Assembly: GCA_016714535.1 (NCBI GenBank)
Contig: JADKDR010000001.1
Span: 1 to 64,000 of the forward strand
Direction: 5' to 3'
Source: Bacteroidota bacterium
GTDB lineage: Bacteria; Bacteroidota; Bacteroidia; AKYH767-A; OLB10
Length of the DNA stretch: 64,000 nt
The translations under genes and the position numbers were made by a program. The notes under the pieces are model-generated. The model did not search any database and had not been told where the DNA came from. It was given only the letters and a program-made list of their open reading frames with translations. How positions within the stretch are numbered: position 1 is the stretch's first letter; each line of letters begins with the position of its first letter. Below are positions 50,430 through 60,392 of this stretch, in pieces.

Positions 50430-52784
50430 ATGAACCTTAAACTGCAAGCAACTATTTTAATATTAATGCTAACCGGCTGGTGCCACGGACAAGTATTAAC
50501 TCAAACACTAAGAGGCACTGTGATTGACAAAGTAACACATACCCCATTGCCGGGGGCAATAGTTGTTATAACTGACACCGACCCACTACAAGGCACAAGT
50601 ACCGATGTCAATGGAGTTTTTAAAATTACGAATGTACCTGTTGGCAAGCATTCATTAAAAGCAACCTTGCTTGGTTACACCGAATCGTACTTTGAAAACA
50701 TGGTGGTAAATGCAGGCAAAGAATCGGTGATAACTATTTTGCTTGAAGAACAAATTGTGCAACACCAAGTGGTAGAGGTAAGCGGCACTCGTGAAAAAAA
50801 TAAACCACTAAACGAAATGAGTTTAGTAAGCGCACGAACTTTTAGTGTTGAAGAGACCCAACGATTTGCAGCAGCAGTAAATGATCCTGCCCGAATGGCC
50901 GTATCGTTTGCTGGGGTTATGTCAACCGATGATGGTAACAACCTGATATCGATAAGAGGCAACAATCCAAATGGATTGTTGTGGCGTATGGAAGGAGCAG
51001 AAATTCCAAATCCAAATCACTTTTCTACTCCGGGCAATACAGCAGGTGGTGGTATCAGCATACTGAGTTCGCAACTATTATCAACCTCCGATTTTATGAC
51101 CGGAGCGTTTCCAGCCGAATACAATAATGCACTTAGCGGAGTATTTGATTTAAAACTGCGTAAAGGCAACAATGAGAAACGAGAGAATACCATACAAGCA
51201 GGATTTCTGGGAATAGACTTAGCTACCGAAGGCCCATTTAAAAGAGGATATGCCGGCTCATATTTAATTAACTACCGCTACTCTACCCTATCTCTGATAG
51301 GAAAGTTAGGTGTAAACATTGGAGATGCCACCACCAATTTTCAGGACTTATCATTCAATGCTTTTTTACCTACAACCAAATTTGGTAACATCAGCTTGTT
51401 TGGTTTTGGAGGATTAAGCGATCAAAACTTTAAAGCAAAAAAAGACAGCAGTGAGTGGCAATTTGATTACAACACCTTTGATTGGAAATTTATTTCAAAT
51501 ACAGGTGCGGTAGGGCTTACTCATGTTTTCAATATAAATTCTTCCAACTATATTAAAACAACAATCGTGTATGGTAACACTACCAAAGAATACGAAGCAA
51601 ACAAACTAGACCTTAACTATGAACCTCGCTTTTGGTACGATGAAAATTTTGTAGATACTAAAATTACCGTTGGCACAAGTATTACAAGCAAATTCAATTC
51701 GCGCAGCAGTTTAAAAAGCGGAATCAATTATCAGGTGATGCAATTTAAACAAAGTCAGAACTCGTTTCAACCCATTACGCAACAAAAGCAAAACGACCTT
51801 AGTGGCGATGGGAACACCTCGATGATACAATCTTATGCGCAGTTTGCTTACCGCGCCAATGAACGTGCCACCGTAGTTACAGGGCTTTCAATAAATCACT
51901 TTGGATTGAACAACGAAACTTCGGTAGAGCCGCGCGCGAGTGTAAAATATGACATTACAGAAAGGCAAAGCCTTTCGGTAGGTTATGGGCTGCATAGCCA
52001 ATCGCATCCGCTTGGTGTATACTTTGTAAAAACTAATATTAGCAACGATACTACTTACAATAAGAAATTAAAAATGTCGAAATCGCATCATCTTGTGTTG
52101 AGTTATGATATTATGTTGAACCGTTACCTGCATATAAAACCTGAACTTTACTACCAACACTTGTATGATGTTCCAGTTGGTGTATCAAACACCAGCACCT
52201 ATTCCCTACTTAACATGGAGTATGTTGTAGATGCCGAAGCACTTGCCAACAAAGGCATTGGTAAAAACACCGGCATGGAAATTACGCTTGAACAATACAT
52301 GCATCATAACTTTTATTTTCTGCTTGCCGGTTCGTTGTATGATTCAAAATACAAAACACAAGATGGAAAATGGTATAATACCCGATTCAACACGAACTAT
52401 TCTCTCACAGGAACCTGCGGTTACGAAACCAAACCAAAAGCAAAACGAGGACAACGCGTGTTTGGCATTAATGCCAAATTTGTATTCAGGGGAGGATTAA
52501 ACGCTAACCCAATAGACCGCGAAGCAAGTATGGCAGCTGATGAAACGGTGTATGACCTTACAAGGCCCTTTTCGGTTAAACAAAAAGATTACTTCCGTAT
52601 AGATACCAAATTTAGTATGAAACGTAATCGTGGCAGCCGCACCACTACCTGGTCGCTTGACTTTCAAAATACTACAAATCGTAAAAACGTTTATGGTGAG
52701 TATTACGAACCAAAAACCAATACGTTTAAAACCATTTACCAAACACCATTGATTCCCATCCTAAGCTTTAAAGTTGATTTCTAA
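50430..52784 (+). CDS. TonB-dependent receptor with carboxypeptidase-like regulatory domain
   Basis: 784 residues: signal peptide (ATILILMLTGWCHGQ), an N-terminal carboxypeptidase D regulatory-like domain (LRGTVIDKVTHTPLPGAIVVI..TDVNGVFKITNVPVGKHSLKATLLGY), plug (RFAAAVNDPARMAVSFAGVMSTDDGNNLISIRGNNPNGLLWRMEGAEIPNPNHF) and a 22-strand-type barrel ending in an aromatic outer-membrane signature (LIPILSFKVDF). It has no SusD partner next to it, so it is more likely an uptake or signalling receptor of unknown ligand than a full polysaccharide utilisation locus. Confidence 0.85.
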   Translation: MNLKLQATILILMLTGWCHGQVLTQTLRGTVIDKVTHTPLPGAIVVITDTDPLQGTSTDVNGVFKITNVPVGKHSLKATLLGYTESYFENMVVNAGKESVITILLEEQIVQHQVVEVSGTREKNKPLNEMSLVSARTFSVEETQRFAAAVNDPARMAVSFAGVMSTDDGNNLISIRGNNPNGLLWRMEGAEIPNPNHFSTPGNTAGGGISILSSQLLSTSDFMTGAFPAEYNNALSGVFDLKLRKGNNEKRENTIQAGFLGIDLATEGPFKRGYAGSYLINYRYSTLSLIGKLGVNIGDATTNFQDLSFNAFLPTTKFGNISLFGFGGLSDQNFKAKKDSSEWQFDYNTFDWKFISNTGAVGLTHVFNINSSNYIKTTIVYGNTTKEYEANKLDLNYEPRFWYDENFVDTKITVGTSITSKFNSRSSLKSGINYQVMQFKQSQNSFQPITQQKQNDLSGDGNTSMIQSYAQFAYRANERATVVTGLSINHFGLNNETSVEPRASVKYDITERQSLSVGYGLHSQSHPLGVYFVKTNISNDTTYNKKLKMSKSHHLVLSYDIMLNRYLHIKPELYYQHLYDVPVGVSNTSTYSLLNMEYVVDAEALANKGIGKNTGMEITLEQYMHHNFYFLLAGSLYDSKYKTQDGKWYNTRFNTNYSLTGTCGYETKPKAKRGQRVFGINAKFVFRGGLNANPIDREASMAADETVYDLTRPFSVKQKDYFRIDTKFSMKRNRGSRTTTWSLDFQNTTNRKNVYGEYYEPKTNTFKTIYQTPLIPILSFKVDF

Positions 52785-53039
52785 CAGCACAGGCACAAAG
52801 TTCGACAGAATTATACTGTGCTTGGGGCTGACCATCTTATGCATTTTTCATCCATTGTAAGATTTCGTTTTATACGTAAGTTTGCCATGCCATATACCAT
52901 GATATACATGCACCGTTACATCACAATGGTTTAGGTTACTTATGCTTAGCAAACACAATGGTCTAAAGTTGACGCTACCCTTTTTACATTGCCTCTAATT
53001 AGTTATTTCTTGCCTAAATAAAATGATTGTAAAATACAC
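52785..53039. other. Non-coding stretch after TonB receptor
   Basis: No reading frame or convincing terminator was recognised. Confidence 0.3.
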
Positions 53040-53468
53040 AACATTGCATTCGCTCCCGATGGTAAGATTTATATAACAAGCGGCAACAGCACACACTACA
53101 TGAGTATAATAGACCAGCCAGCTAGCTCCGGGCTTGCTTGCAATTTAATGTAACATACCATTAATCTGCCAACTATTTATTTCAATACCCTACCCAACCA
53201 CCCCAATTATTTTTTGGGCGCAAATGGACTTTGCAATAACTTGGAAATACCCCCAAACTCCTATAAGGGGGCTAAGAAAATATAAGCGTTTAATACTCCT
53301 ACCCTCGCTAAATTTACATTATGGTTTCCGGTTGATAAGGATGTTTGTTGGTTAGCGGTTTATGATGTTAATGGTGAGTGCAAACTTAGGGAGAGAGTAA
53401 GTCAGTGGAGTCAGTATAAAACTGTGGATATTTCTTCGTCTATGAGTGGGGTTTATTTTTGTAAATAA
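53040..53468 (+). pseudogene. Decayed T9SS-type protein fragment
   Basis: Readable pieces in one or two frames: NIAFAPDGKIYITSGNSTHYMSIIDQPASSGLACNL, an in-frame TAA, INLPTIYFNTLPNHPNYFLG, then a shifted T9SS-like tail (LAVYDVNGECKLRERV..VDISSSMSGVYFCK) ending with a TAA at 53468. These match the last part of a family of beta-propeller T9SS proteins. No start is readable. Within it a palindromic repeat sits at about 53249-53272. Confidence 0.55.
53249..53272. repeat. Palindromic repeat in decayed gene
   Basis: ccccc (53250-53254) and ggggg (53267-53271) bracket caaactcctataa in the form typical of Bacteroidota 'ccccctaaatcctaaaggggg' elements; locally it reads PPNSYKG. It is related in style to the elements at 28606 and 37808. 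Confidence 0.45.
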
Positions 53469-53472
53469 GCTT

Positions 53473-53922
53473 GGCCTTCGGAAGAAGGAAATGTAAAGGT
53501 TGACAGGTTGGAGTAGAATTCACCCCTAAATCCCAATGTCATTAAGTAAAGGAATTAAATCCAATTGGCTTGGATTGCGATAATAGGAGATTCTAATTTA
53601 ACAATTAAATTTGTACTTTAAGAAATTGCCAGCACCGCAAAGGTAAACCCCTAAAGGGTTAAGGTGCATTTTTCTGCCGCATGCATCCACACTTGCGGTT
53701 TTATTTTTAGCTATTATGAAAAACATAATTTTATCTATGTGTAATAAAATATTAACCGAATAAAATGAATGAGCAATGCAAATCTTTATCACGTTCCACA
53801 AGCTATGGCGCTGTGTGAGCTTGATTCTGCTTCTAAACCGAAGAGCGATCTTATGGCTTTCAAATCTTATAAAGCGATATCATAATGCTGAAAGCTTTAC
53901 ATTTGTAACGAATAAATCATAA
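53473..53922. other. Non-coding stretch before LysE gene
   Basis: A partial 'tcacccctaaatccc' repeat sequence appears near 53520. No gene was recognised. Confidence 0.3.
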
Positions 53923-54552
53923 TTGAGTGTGAACGTTGTAGCCCTATTTTTTGCAACTGCAATAATAAGTTTTGTTGGTTCTATCCAGCTAGGCCCTGTT
54001 AATTTAGCTGTGATAAAAACTGTTCTCAACAAGGACTACAAATCAGGTTTGTTCATGGCAAGTGGAGGCGTTATTCCCGAAATTATATACGCATTGATTG
54101 CAATAAGAATATCAGATTTAAGTTTCCTAAAACAAAACATGCTTACCCTGCAATGGTTAGTTGTACCCTTTTTTGTTTGCATCGGCTTATTCAATATTTT
54201 CAGAAAAAGCACAACAATCACAAACGAGTCGAAAAAAAACTACGCAAGCGGTATGTTTGCAGGCTTCTTATTGGCTTTATTCAATTTTCAACTACTTCCA
54301 TTCTGGCTTTCTATTGTCCTGTTTTTTTCTTCAAGTAATATGCTCAATTCAACAACGGTCATTTCATCACTCGCATTTTCACTAGGGGCAGCCATTGGTG
54401 CCTTTGGGTTACTTGCACTTATTGCCTATTTAACCCATCTAAACAAACATCTCTTTGCAGCAAATCTATCCAAGTTCAAGTTGAATACAATATTTGGCTG
54501 TTTGTTTATCATTCTCGCAATTGCACAAACAATTAATCTCTTAGTAAAATAA
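53923..54552 (+). CDS. LysE/RhtB-family exporter
   Basis: 209 residues from a TTG start (GTG at 53929 possible) with six hydrophobic segments: FFATAIISFVGSIQLGPVNLAVIKTVL carries the GPxxL-type motif of LysE transporters, then SGGVIPEIIYALIAI, LQWLVVPFFVCIGLFNIF, GFLLALFNFQLLPFW, SLGAAIGAFGLLALIAYL and GCLFIILAIAQTINLLV. It should export amino acids or related small compounds across the inner membrane. No regulator is next to it. Confidence 0.8.
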   Translation: MSVNVVALFFATAIISFVGSIQLGPVNLAVIKTVLNKDYKSGLFMASGGVIPEIIYALIAIRISDLSFLKQNMLTLQWLVVPFFVCIGLFNIFRKSTTITNESKKNYASGMFAGFLLALFNFQLLPFWLSIVLFFSSSNMLNSTTVISSLAFSLGAAIGAFGLLALIAYLTHLNKHLFAANLSKFKLNTIFGCLFIILAIAQTINLLVK

Positions 54553-54854
54553 TGAACTTGTATCTAAAATAGTATTACTTGCACAATTACAATTTACTTA
54601 ACGCCAACAGCTAAAGTTATACTAAATAACTGTGCATGATTTCGCCTTTTTAAGCTGCACATAAGAGAGAAACCATCTATGTTTCGAACCATGATATTCC
54701 AATTTCATAGCCACTTAGTGCCATACGGAATTAACCAATATGGGCATACTAATTAAAGATGTTAAGATAATTTATGATGGTCGCAAAAAAGTTGAGATTG
54801 CTGATACAACAACACCATAACCTAAGTATTGTCGTATATATAACACGCCACTGC
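54553..54854. other. Non-coding stretch
   Basis: Nothing was recognised. Confidence 0.25.
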
Positions 54855-55034
54855 AAATTTGAAAATTTCAAAACTGATAGTACACCTGATCGAAAAGTTT
54901 ACTTATCGAAAACTACCAATAACGCTTATGTTATAAATTTGCACGCATTGAAATCTACTTCAGGAAATTTTAATTATCCAATAGCTTCGGAAGTTAATGC
55001 CGGCACTTACAATATTGTTTTAATTTGGTGTTAA
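54855..55034 (+). pseudogene. DM13-domain remnant
   Basis: The reading KFENFKTDSTPDRKVYLSKTTNNAYVINLHALKSTSGNFNYPI..GTYNIVLIWC matches the C-terminal half of a DM13 (electron-transfer-type) domain. A TAA at 55032-55034 stands where CAA is expected (WC-Q-YFSV), and the downstream codons YFSV are followed by two more stops. There is no clear N-terminal half or signal. Confidence 0.5.
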
Positions 55035-55485
55035 TACTTTTCGGTGTAATAAGGGAATTCGCCTATACAATACTTTGCAAGAAAACAAGCGCAATGAAGT
55101 TATTAAAATCAGCAACTTGTTTTTCTGGTTTCTATTTAATACTATAACGCATTCATTATCACCTTTATGTTTAGAGCCAATTCACTTTATAAAAATGTAC
55201 ACCCATTGTATAGCCTGACCGTACACATTCAAAAATATAATCAGGCATGGTGAAACCGGTTACTCTTGCCGCTTACTTATAATCAACCTTGCATCAATAA
55301 AATCTTGCCTACTAAGCAAACTAAGGGCTTTGGCACCAAATGAAAAACGTATTAAGGCAACTACCGGTTAGTTGAATGAGGGATGCCAATTATTTTTATA
55401 CCGTATAAATGTGTTAGTTTGTTGTGTAATAGGATTGCCGAATAAAATGGTTGTGCCATTTTATGAATGATTTTATTCTTAAAAA
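55035..55485. other. Non-coding stretch before biosynthetic operon
   Basis: Should contain the promoter of the UbiA-PKS operon; no consensus element was strong enough to name. Confidence 0.3.
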
Positions 55486-56364
55486 ATGCAAATGATAATA
55501 ACCAGAGATACTATAAGACTGCTGCGCATTCCTTTTTCGTATTTCTTAATGCCAGTTTTTTTCTTTGCTGTAAGTCAGGTTCCGCAAACTGATTGGCTAA
55601 AGGCCACTATTTGTTTTTTTGTTTTACATCTGTTTATCTATCCTGCAAGCAACGGCTACAACAGCTACATGGATAAAGATGAAACAAGCATTGGTGGTTT
55701 AGAGCATCCACCTCAACCAACCAGGCAACTTTTTTACACTTCAATTGTTTTTGATTTAATAGGGTTAAGTCTTTCACTAATAGTTGGCTTTTACTTTTTC
55801 TTATCTACCCTAGCATATATGATAGCATCTCGCGCTTATAGCTATAAAGGAATACGCTTAAAAAAATATCCCTATGTTGGTTTTATGACGGTTATATTTT
55901 TTCAGGGTGCCTTTACCTATTGGATGGTTTATGCAGGCATAAATAAAAGCGGTGCACCCATAGATGTAAGCATGGTAACAGTATTAGCAGCTTGCTTATT
56001 TTTGATAGGCGGTGTATATCCACTAACACAAGTCTATCAGCATGAAGCTGACAAAGCAAGTGGAGATATTACCATAAGTTATAAACTCGGAATCAGAGGG
56101 ACATTTATTTTTTGCGCAATCATGTTTTCGATGGCCAATGTGTTGCTTTTTTTCTACTTCAGTCAGAAAAATAAAATGGAACATTTTATCTTGTTTCAAG
56201 CATTTCTGTTTCCGGTAATTCTATATTTTCTACAATGGTTTTTTAAAGTTTATAAAAACGAAAAAGAAGCCTCTTTTAAAAATACAATGCGAATGAACTT
56301 CATTGCATCCACTTGCATGAACTTATTATTTATCACGTTACTTATTATAAATACGATTAAATGA
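55486..56364 (+). CDS. UbiA-family prenyltransferase
   Basis: 292 residues, about nine transmembrane helices. The first Asp-rich motif is in SNGYNSYMDKDETS (Asn59, Asp63, Asp65) and the second in YQHEADKASGD (Asp189, Asp194); these bind the Mg-diphosphate of an isoprenoid donor in UbiA enzymes. First gene of an operon: its stop overlaps the ATG of the PKS gene by ATGA. The likely role is attaching a prenyl chain to an aromatic product of the PKS. A substrate other than a phenol cannot be excluded. Confidence 0.75.
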   Translation: MQMIITRDTIRLLRIPFSYFLMPVFFFAVSQVPQTDWLKATICFFVLHLFIYPASNGYNSYMDKDETSIGGLEHPPQPTRQLFYTSIVFDLIGLSLSLIVGFYFFLSTLAYMIASRAYSYKGIRLKKYPYVGFMTVIFFQGAFTYWMVYAGINKSGAPIDVSMVTVLAACLFLIGGVYPLTQVYQHEADKASGDITISYKLGIRGTFIFCAIMFSMANVLLFFYFSQKNKMEHFILFQAFLFPVILYFLQWFFKVYKNEKEASFKNTMRMNFIASTCMNLLFITLLIINTIK

Positions 56365-57467
56365 GTGTTATAGTCAATATATCAACTGCGCTTCCAGTAT
56401 ATAAGCACCGCCAATCAGACCTGGCTGATTTTATGTGTAATCTGTATCAATATTCGGATCAACAAAAAAAGAAGTTACACCTGCTATTTGCTAAAAGTGG
56501 TATTGAAAATCGCTACTCGGTAATACCAGACTATTCATGCAGCAAGGAAGATCGAATCTTTTATCCCAAAACAACCAACCTTGAGCCGTTTCCGGCCATT
56601 GAATATCGTATGCAGTATTTTAATAATGCTGCACTTCCACTTTGTATTGAGGCAATAGAAAATTGCCTAAAAGGCAGTATACATAAAAATCAAATTACGC
56701 ATATAATAACCGTTACATGCACCGGCTTGTGTGCTCCGGGTTTAGACATTGAAATAGTACAGCACCTTAAATTAAATTCAGATATTAACCGTACTTCCAT
56801 AAATTTTATGGGCTGCTATGCAGCAGTTCATGCATTAAAGCAAGCTGACTATATATGTAAAAGCGATTCAGATGCAGTGGTACTGCTGATATGTGTTGAA
56901 TTATGCACCATCCATTTTCAAAAGAAGGATGACATGGATAACATAACAGCCAATTTACTTTTTGCCGATGGTGCAGCTGCCGCATTGATAGTTTCGGACA
57001 AGAATACGGATATCCATCAATCGAATGGCCTAAAAATAAAACGTTTTTATTCGCAAATTGAATTAGATGGTAAACGCGATATGGCATGGCAAATATCCTC
57101 TTCAGGTTTTTTGATGACGTTGAGTTCATACATTCCACAATTAATAGAAAAAGGATTTAAAAACCTGTTTGACCAATCTCTTGCTCAACTAAAAATAAAC
57201 AAATCAGATATAACACATTGGGCAATCCATCCGGGAGGAAGAAAAATTCTGGAGGTAGTACACAAAGAACTCAACTTGAAACATGACGATTTAGAAAGCT
57301 CGTACCGTGTGTTAAAAGATTATGGTAATATGTCATCGCCTACCATTTTGTTTGTATTAAAAGACTTGATGAAAAACAAAGTAAACAACAAATCAAAAGA
57401 GCTTACCTATATGGTGGCGTTTGGTCCCGGATTAACAATGGAATCAGCCGTACTTGAAAATGTTTAA
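56361..57467 (+). CDS. Type III polyketide synthase
   Basis: 368 residues, chalcone/stilbene synthase fold. The catalytic triad is visible: Cys152 in INFMGCYAAVHAL, His290 in HWAIHPGGRKIL, Asn323 in DYGNMSSPTIL; also TVTCTGLCAPGLD and FADGAAAALI. Such homodimeric enzymes extend an acyl-CoA with malonyl-CoA and cyclise it to a phenol, resorcinol or pyrone. It overlaps the UbiA gene by 4 nt and the methyltransferase by 8 nt, indicating one transcript. The acyl starter is unknown; a long fatty acyl giving a phenolic lipid is plausible. Confidence 0.88.
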   Translation: MSVIVNISTALPVYKHRQSDLADFMCNLYQYSDQQKKKLHLLFAKSGIENRYSVIPDYSCSKEDRIFYPKTTNLEPFPAIEYRMQYFNNAALPLCIEAIENCLKGSIHKNQITHIITVTCTGLCAPGLDIEIVQHLKLNSDINRTSINFMGCYAAVHALKQADYICKSDSDAVVLLICVELCTIHFQKKDDMDNITANLLFADGAAAALIVSDKNTDIHQSNGLKIKRFYSQIELDGKRDMAWQISSSGFLMTLSSYIPQLIEKGFKNLFDQSLAQLKINKSDITHWAIHPGGRKILEVVHKELNLKHDDLESSYRVLKDYGNMSSPTILFVLKDLMKNKVNNKSKELTYMVAFGPGLTMESAVLENV

Positions 57468-58158
57468 AACACGTTCGTATAAAAAAGAATTACTTGACGA
57501 GTCCGATATTCCAAGAGACTCGCTCTTTCAAAATTTGAAAGAGTTAGCTTTTATTAATACGTATTTAGGAGGGCATGCCATTACTGTTGCTGGACTTGAG
57601 ATGCTAATAACTGACACAACAAAGGTTTACAACCTAATTGATATTGGTAGCGGAGGTGGCGACTCGGCCAAAGCAATAATCACATGGGCACAAAAGAAAA
57701 AAATGCAAATTCGCTTAACAGGAATTGATTTAAAGCCTGACTGTATAACATATGCAAAAGAACATTGCCGAAACTATCCGGAACTAATTTTTACGTGCGA
57801 TGATTTTAGAAACGTATTTTCTCAAAAAAATAAAATCGACCTGGTACACGCATCGCTATTTTGTCATCACTTTACAGAGACTGAAATTATTGATTTCGTA
57901 AAACTATGTTCAGCTAACAATGCTATATTTTTAATTAATGATTTAGAAAGAAATGCCATCGCATACTATGCAATTAAATTTCTTACCCGTTTGTTTTCAA
58001 AAACTGTATTAGTAAAAAATGATGCTCCCCTATCGGTATTGAGAGGTTTTAAAAAAAAAGAATGGATAGAAATAATAAAAAAATCAGGAATCAAAAAATA
58101 CAGCATTCAAAACAAATGGGCATTCAGGCATTTAGTAATTATATATCCCAATGAGTAA
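57460..58158 (+). CDS. SAM-dependent methyltransferase
   Basis: The preferred start is ATG 57460 (MFKTRSYKKELLD); a TTG at 57454 is possible. About 232 residues of class I fold: motif I LIDIGSGGGDSAKA, then LTGIDLKPDCITYAKEH, DDFRNVF, LVHASLFCHHFTE. It overlaps the PKS stop by 8 nt. It probably methylates a hydroxyl or ring carbon of the polyketide product, by analogy with phenolic-lipid pathways where PKS, methyltransferase and flavoprotein genes adjoin. Confidence 0.75.
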   Translation: MFKTRSYKKELLDESDIPRDSLFQNLKELAFINTYLGGHAITVAGLEMLITDTTKVYNLIDIGSGGGDSAKAIITWAQKKKMQIRLTGIDLKPDCITYAKEHCRNYPELIFTCDDFRNVFSQKNKIDLVHASLFCHHFTETEIIDFVKLCSANNAIFLINDLERNAIAYYAIKFLTRLFSKTVLVKNDAPLSVLRGFKKKEWIEIIKKSGIKKYSIQNKWAFRHLVIIYPNE

Positions 58159-59275
58159 CAACGTATATGATTGTGCTATTGCAGGTGGCGGACTGGCAGG
58201 ATTAACGCTTGCCATTCAATTGGCAAATGCTGGGCGTACAGTTATTTTGTTCGAAAAGGAAAAGTACCCTTTTCATAAGGTATGTGGAGAATATATTTCG
58301 ATGGAAAGTTTTGATTTTTTAGAACGAATTGGAATTCCACTTTCAACCATGAGTCTGCCGGTAATTGATGAAGTAAAAATTTCATCGCCCAATGGCAACT
58401 CCATAACCCGAACGCTTGATTTAGGCGGCTTTGGCATAAGCCGTTATACGCTCGATGCACAATTGGCGCAACTGGCCATAAGCAAAGGAGTTAATTTGTT
58501 GCAAGCAACTAAAGTAACCGATGTGCTTTTTGAAAAAGACCTTTTCACTATAACTGCATCACAGCAAACCTATCAAGCTAAAGTTGCTTGTGGAGCTTAT
58601 GGAAAAAAATCGGTGCTTGATATTAAGTTGAAAAGAAAATTTTCCCCTTCAAAGAAAAATTATGTGGGTGTAAAATATCATGTCATTGCAGATTTACCTG
58701 CTAACAGAATCGAGTTGCATAATTTTAAAGATGGCTATTGTGGAATTTCGAAAGTAGATGGCGATAGCTACTGCATGTGTTATTTAACAACATCTGAAAA
58801 TCTGAACGAGAATGGGAATGATATTAAAAAAATGGAAGAAAATGTATTGATGAAAAACCCCTATTTAAAAAAATATTTCAATACAGCAAAGTTCATCTAC
58901 AAACAACCACTTACCATTTCTCAAATTACATTTGATAAAAAATCGGCCATCGAAAACCATCAGGTAATGCTTGGAGATGCAGCAGGCAGTATTGCACCAC
59001 TATGTGGCAATGGAATGAGTATGGCCATGCATGCTTCTTATACAGCATTTCAATTAATCGAAAATTTTTTAGATAATCTTATATCCCGACAAGAATTTGA
59101 AGATGCCTATAACCTGCGGTGGAATCAATTATTTTCAGGCAGGATAAAAGCAGGCCAATACATTCAACATCTTTTTGGCGGAGAACTACTTACCAACTTT
59201 GCAATCGCGGTACTTAAGAAAATTCCAATGGCAACAGACAAACTTATTAGCATGACTCATGGCAAGAAATTTTAA
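58151..59275 (+). CDS. FAD-dependent oxidoreductase (geranylgeranyl reductase/hydroxylase-like)
   Basis: 374 residues: dinucleotide-binding AIAGGGLAGLTLAIQLANAG at the start, FEKEKYPFHKVCGEYIS, and the second FAD motif MLGDAAGSIAPLCGNGMSMAMHA. This arrangement fits flavoprotein monooxygenases and geranylgeranyl reductases. It overlaps the methyltransferase by 8 nt. It could hydroxylate the aromatic ring to a quinol or reduce the prenyl chain; sequence alone does not decide. Confidence 0.75.
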   Translation: MSNNVYDCAIAGGGLAGLTLAIQLANAGRTVILFEKEKYPFHKVCGEYISMESFDFLERIGIPLSTMSLPVIDEVKISSPNGNSITRTLDLGGFGISRYTLDAQLAQLAISKGVNLLQATKVTDVLFEKDLFTITASQQTYQAKVACGAYGKKSVLDIKLKRKFSPSKKNYVGVKYHVIADLPANRIELHNFKDGYCGISKVDGDSYCMCYLTTSENLNENGNDIKKMEENVLMKNPYLKKYFNTAKFIYKQPLTISQITFDKKSAIENHQVMLGDAAGSIAPLCGNGMSMAMHASYTAFQLIENFLDNLISRQEFEDAYNLRWNQLFSGRIKAGQYIQHLFGGELLTNFAIAVLKKIPMATDKLISMTHGKKF

Positions 59276-59286
59276 AATAAAATTGA

Positions 59287-60392
59287 ATGTTTGTATATAA
59301 GCAGATAGCAAAATCTATTTTTATCGTTCTCTCAATATTGGGTAATGCTTGCAATTATGCTAACTCACAAGATACACTTGCACAGCCAAAGCCACCGCGA
59401 AAAACCAAATTACTGCCATTGGCATACTATACACCTGAAACGCGCATTGGTGTTGGAGCATTAATCTATTCGGTATTTCGTATTAATAAATCAGATACGG
59501 TTTCGCGATACTCAAACATACAATTGTATGTTTCAATCACTCAAAACAAGCAACTCTCTGTTGAGAATGAATGGCAGATATTTTCGAAAAACGAATAATA
59601 TATTTTTACAGGAGGGCTTGATTGTACGCGCTTTCCGGAATACTTTTTTTGAATAGGAAATTTTACATGCGAATCGAAAAGAGAACTCTATGCATTTGAT
59701 ATGTTCAGCTTACGCTCGAAAAATGTAAGGAATTTAGGCGAAAAAAAATTTGGAGGCATACAATACCAAATGCAATACCTTACGAATGTTATAAAATCCG
59801 ATTCATTGATGATGAATCCGAAAGACGTGGTGGGAGGCAATGGGTATTTTATTAGTGGAACCGGTGCATTGCTAATTTATGATTCACGCAATAATGTGCT
59901 CAATTGTACATCGGGCAATTGTGCTGAACTTGCAGTATCTACAAACAACTAGTTAACGATGAGTCATTTCAATTTTCAAACATGACTGTAGATTTGCGTA
60001 AGTACATTACCTTTTACAATAGATATACACTTGCCTTGCAAGCGTATGGAAATTTTAATAATGGCACGGTACCATTCAGGGCTATGCCTGCTATTGGTGG
60101 TGCACGATACTTGCGCGGGTGCTATAGAGGAAGATTCAGAGACAATAATTTAATGGTTATACAAGGCGAAACACGGGTGCATCTTTTTCAGCGTATTGGT
60201 ATGGTTGCATTTGCAGGTATAGGACAGGTTGCAGACAAAGCAAGAAATTTTGATTCACAGGCCTTTAGGTATAATTATGGAATGGGACTTCGCTACAAGT
60301 TAAATAAAAAAGAAAACATTAACCTGCGTTTTGACATGGGTTTTACAAAAGAAGGACATGGATTATACATCGTTTTTGCCGAAGCCTTTTAA
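59287..60392 (+). pseudogene. Disrupted Omp85/BamA-like outer-membrane protein
   Basis: Signal (IFIVLSILGNACNYANSQ), then barrel strands: LAYYTPETRIGVGAL, an in-frame TAA at 59596 (Tyr expected), IFTGGLDCTRFPEYFF, TGA at 59650 (Gly expected), then NVRNLGEKKFGGIQYQMQYL. After another shift near 59950 comes MTVDLRKYITFYNRYTLALQAYGNF..GGARYLRGCYRGRFRDNN, the conserved RG-loop of Omp85 barrels, ending IVFAEAF. The family link is good, but three lesions prevent full translation. It lies 11 nt after the flavoprotein gene, perhaps once part of that operon. Confidence 0.65.

Noticed and set aside
50430..52784. Polysaccharide utilisation locus
   Set aside because: No SusD-like lipoprotein or glycoside hydrolase is adjacent.
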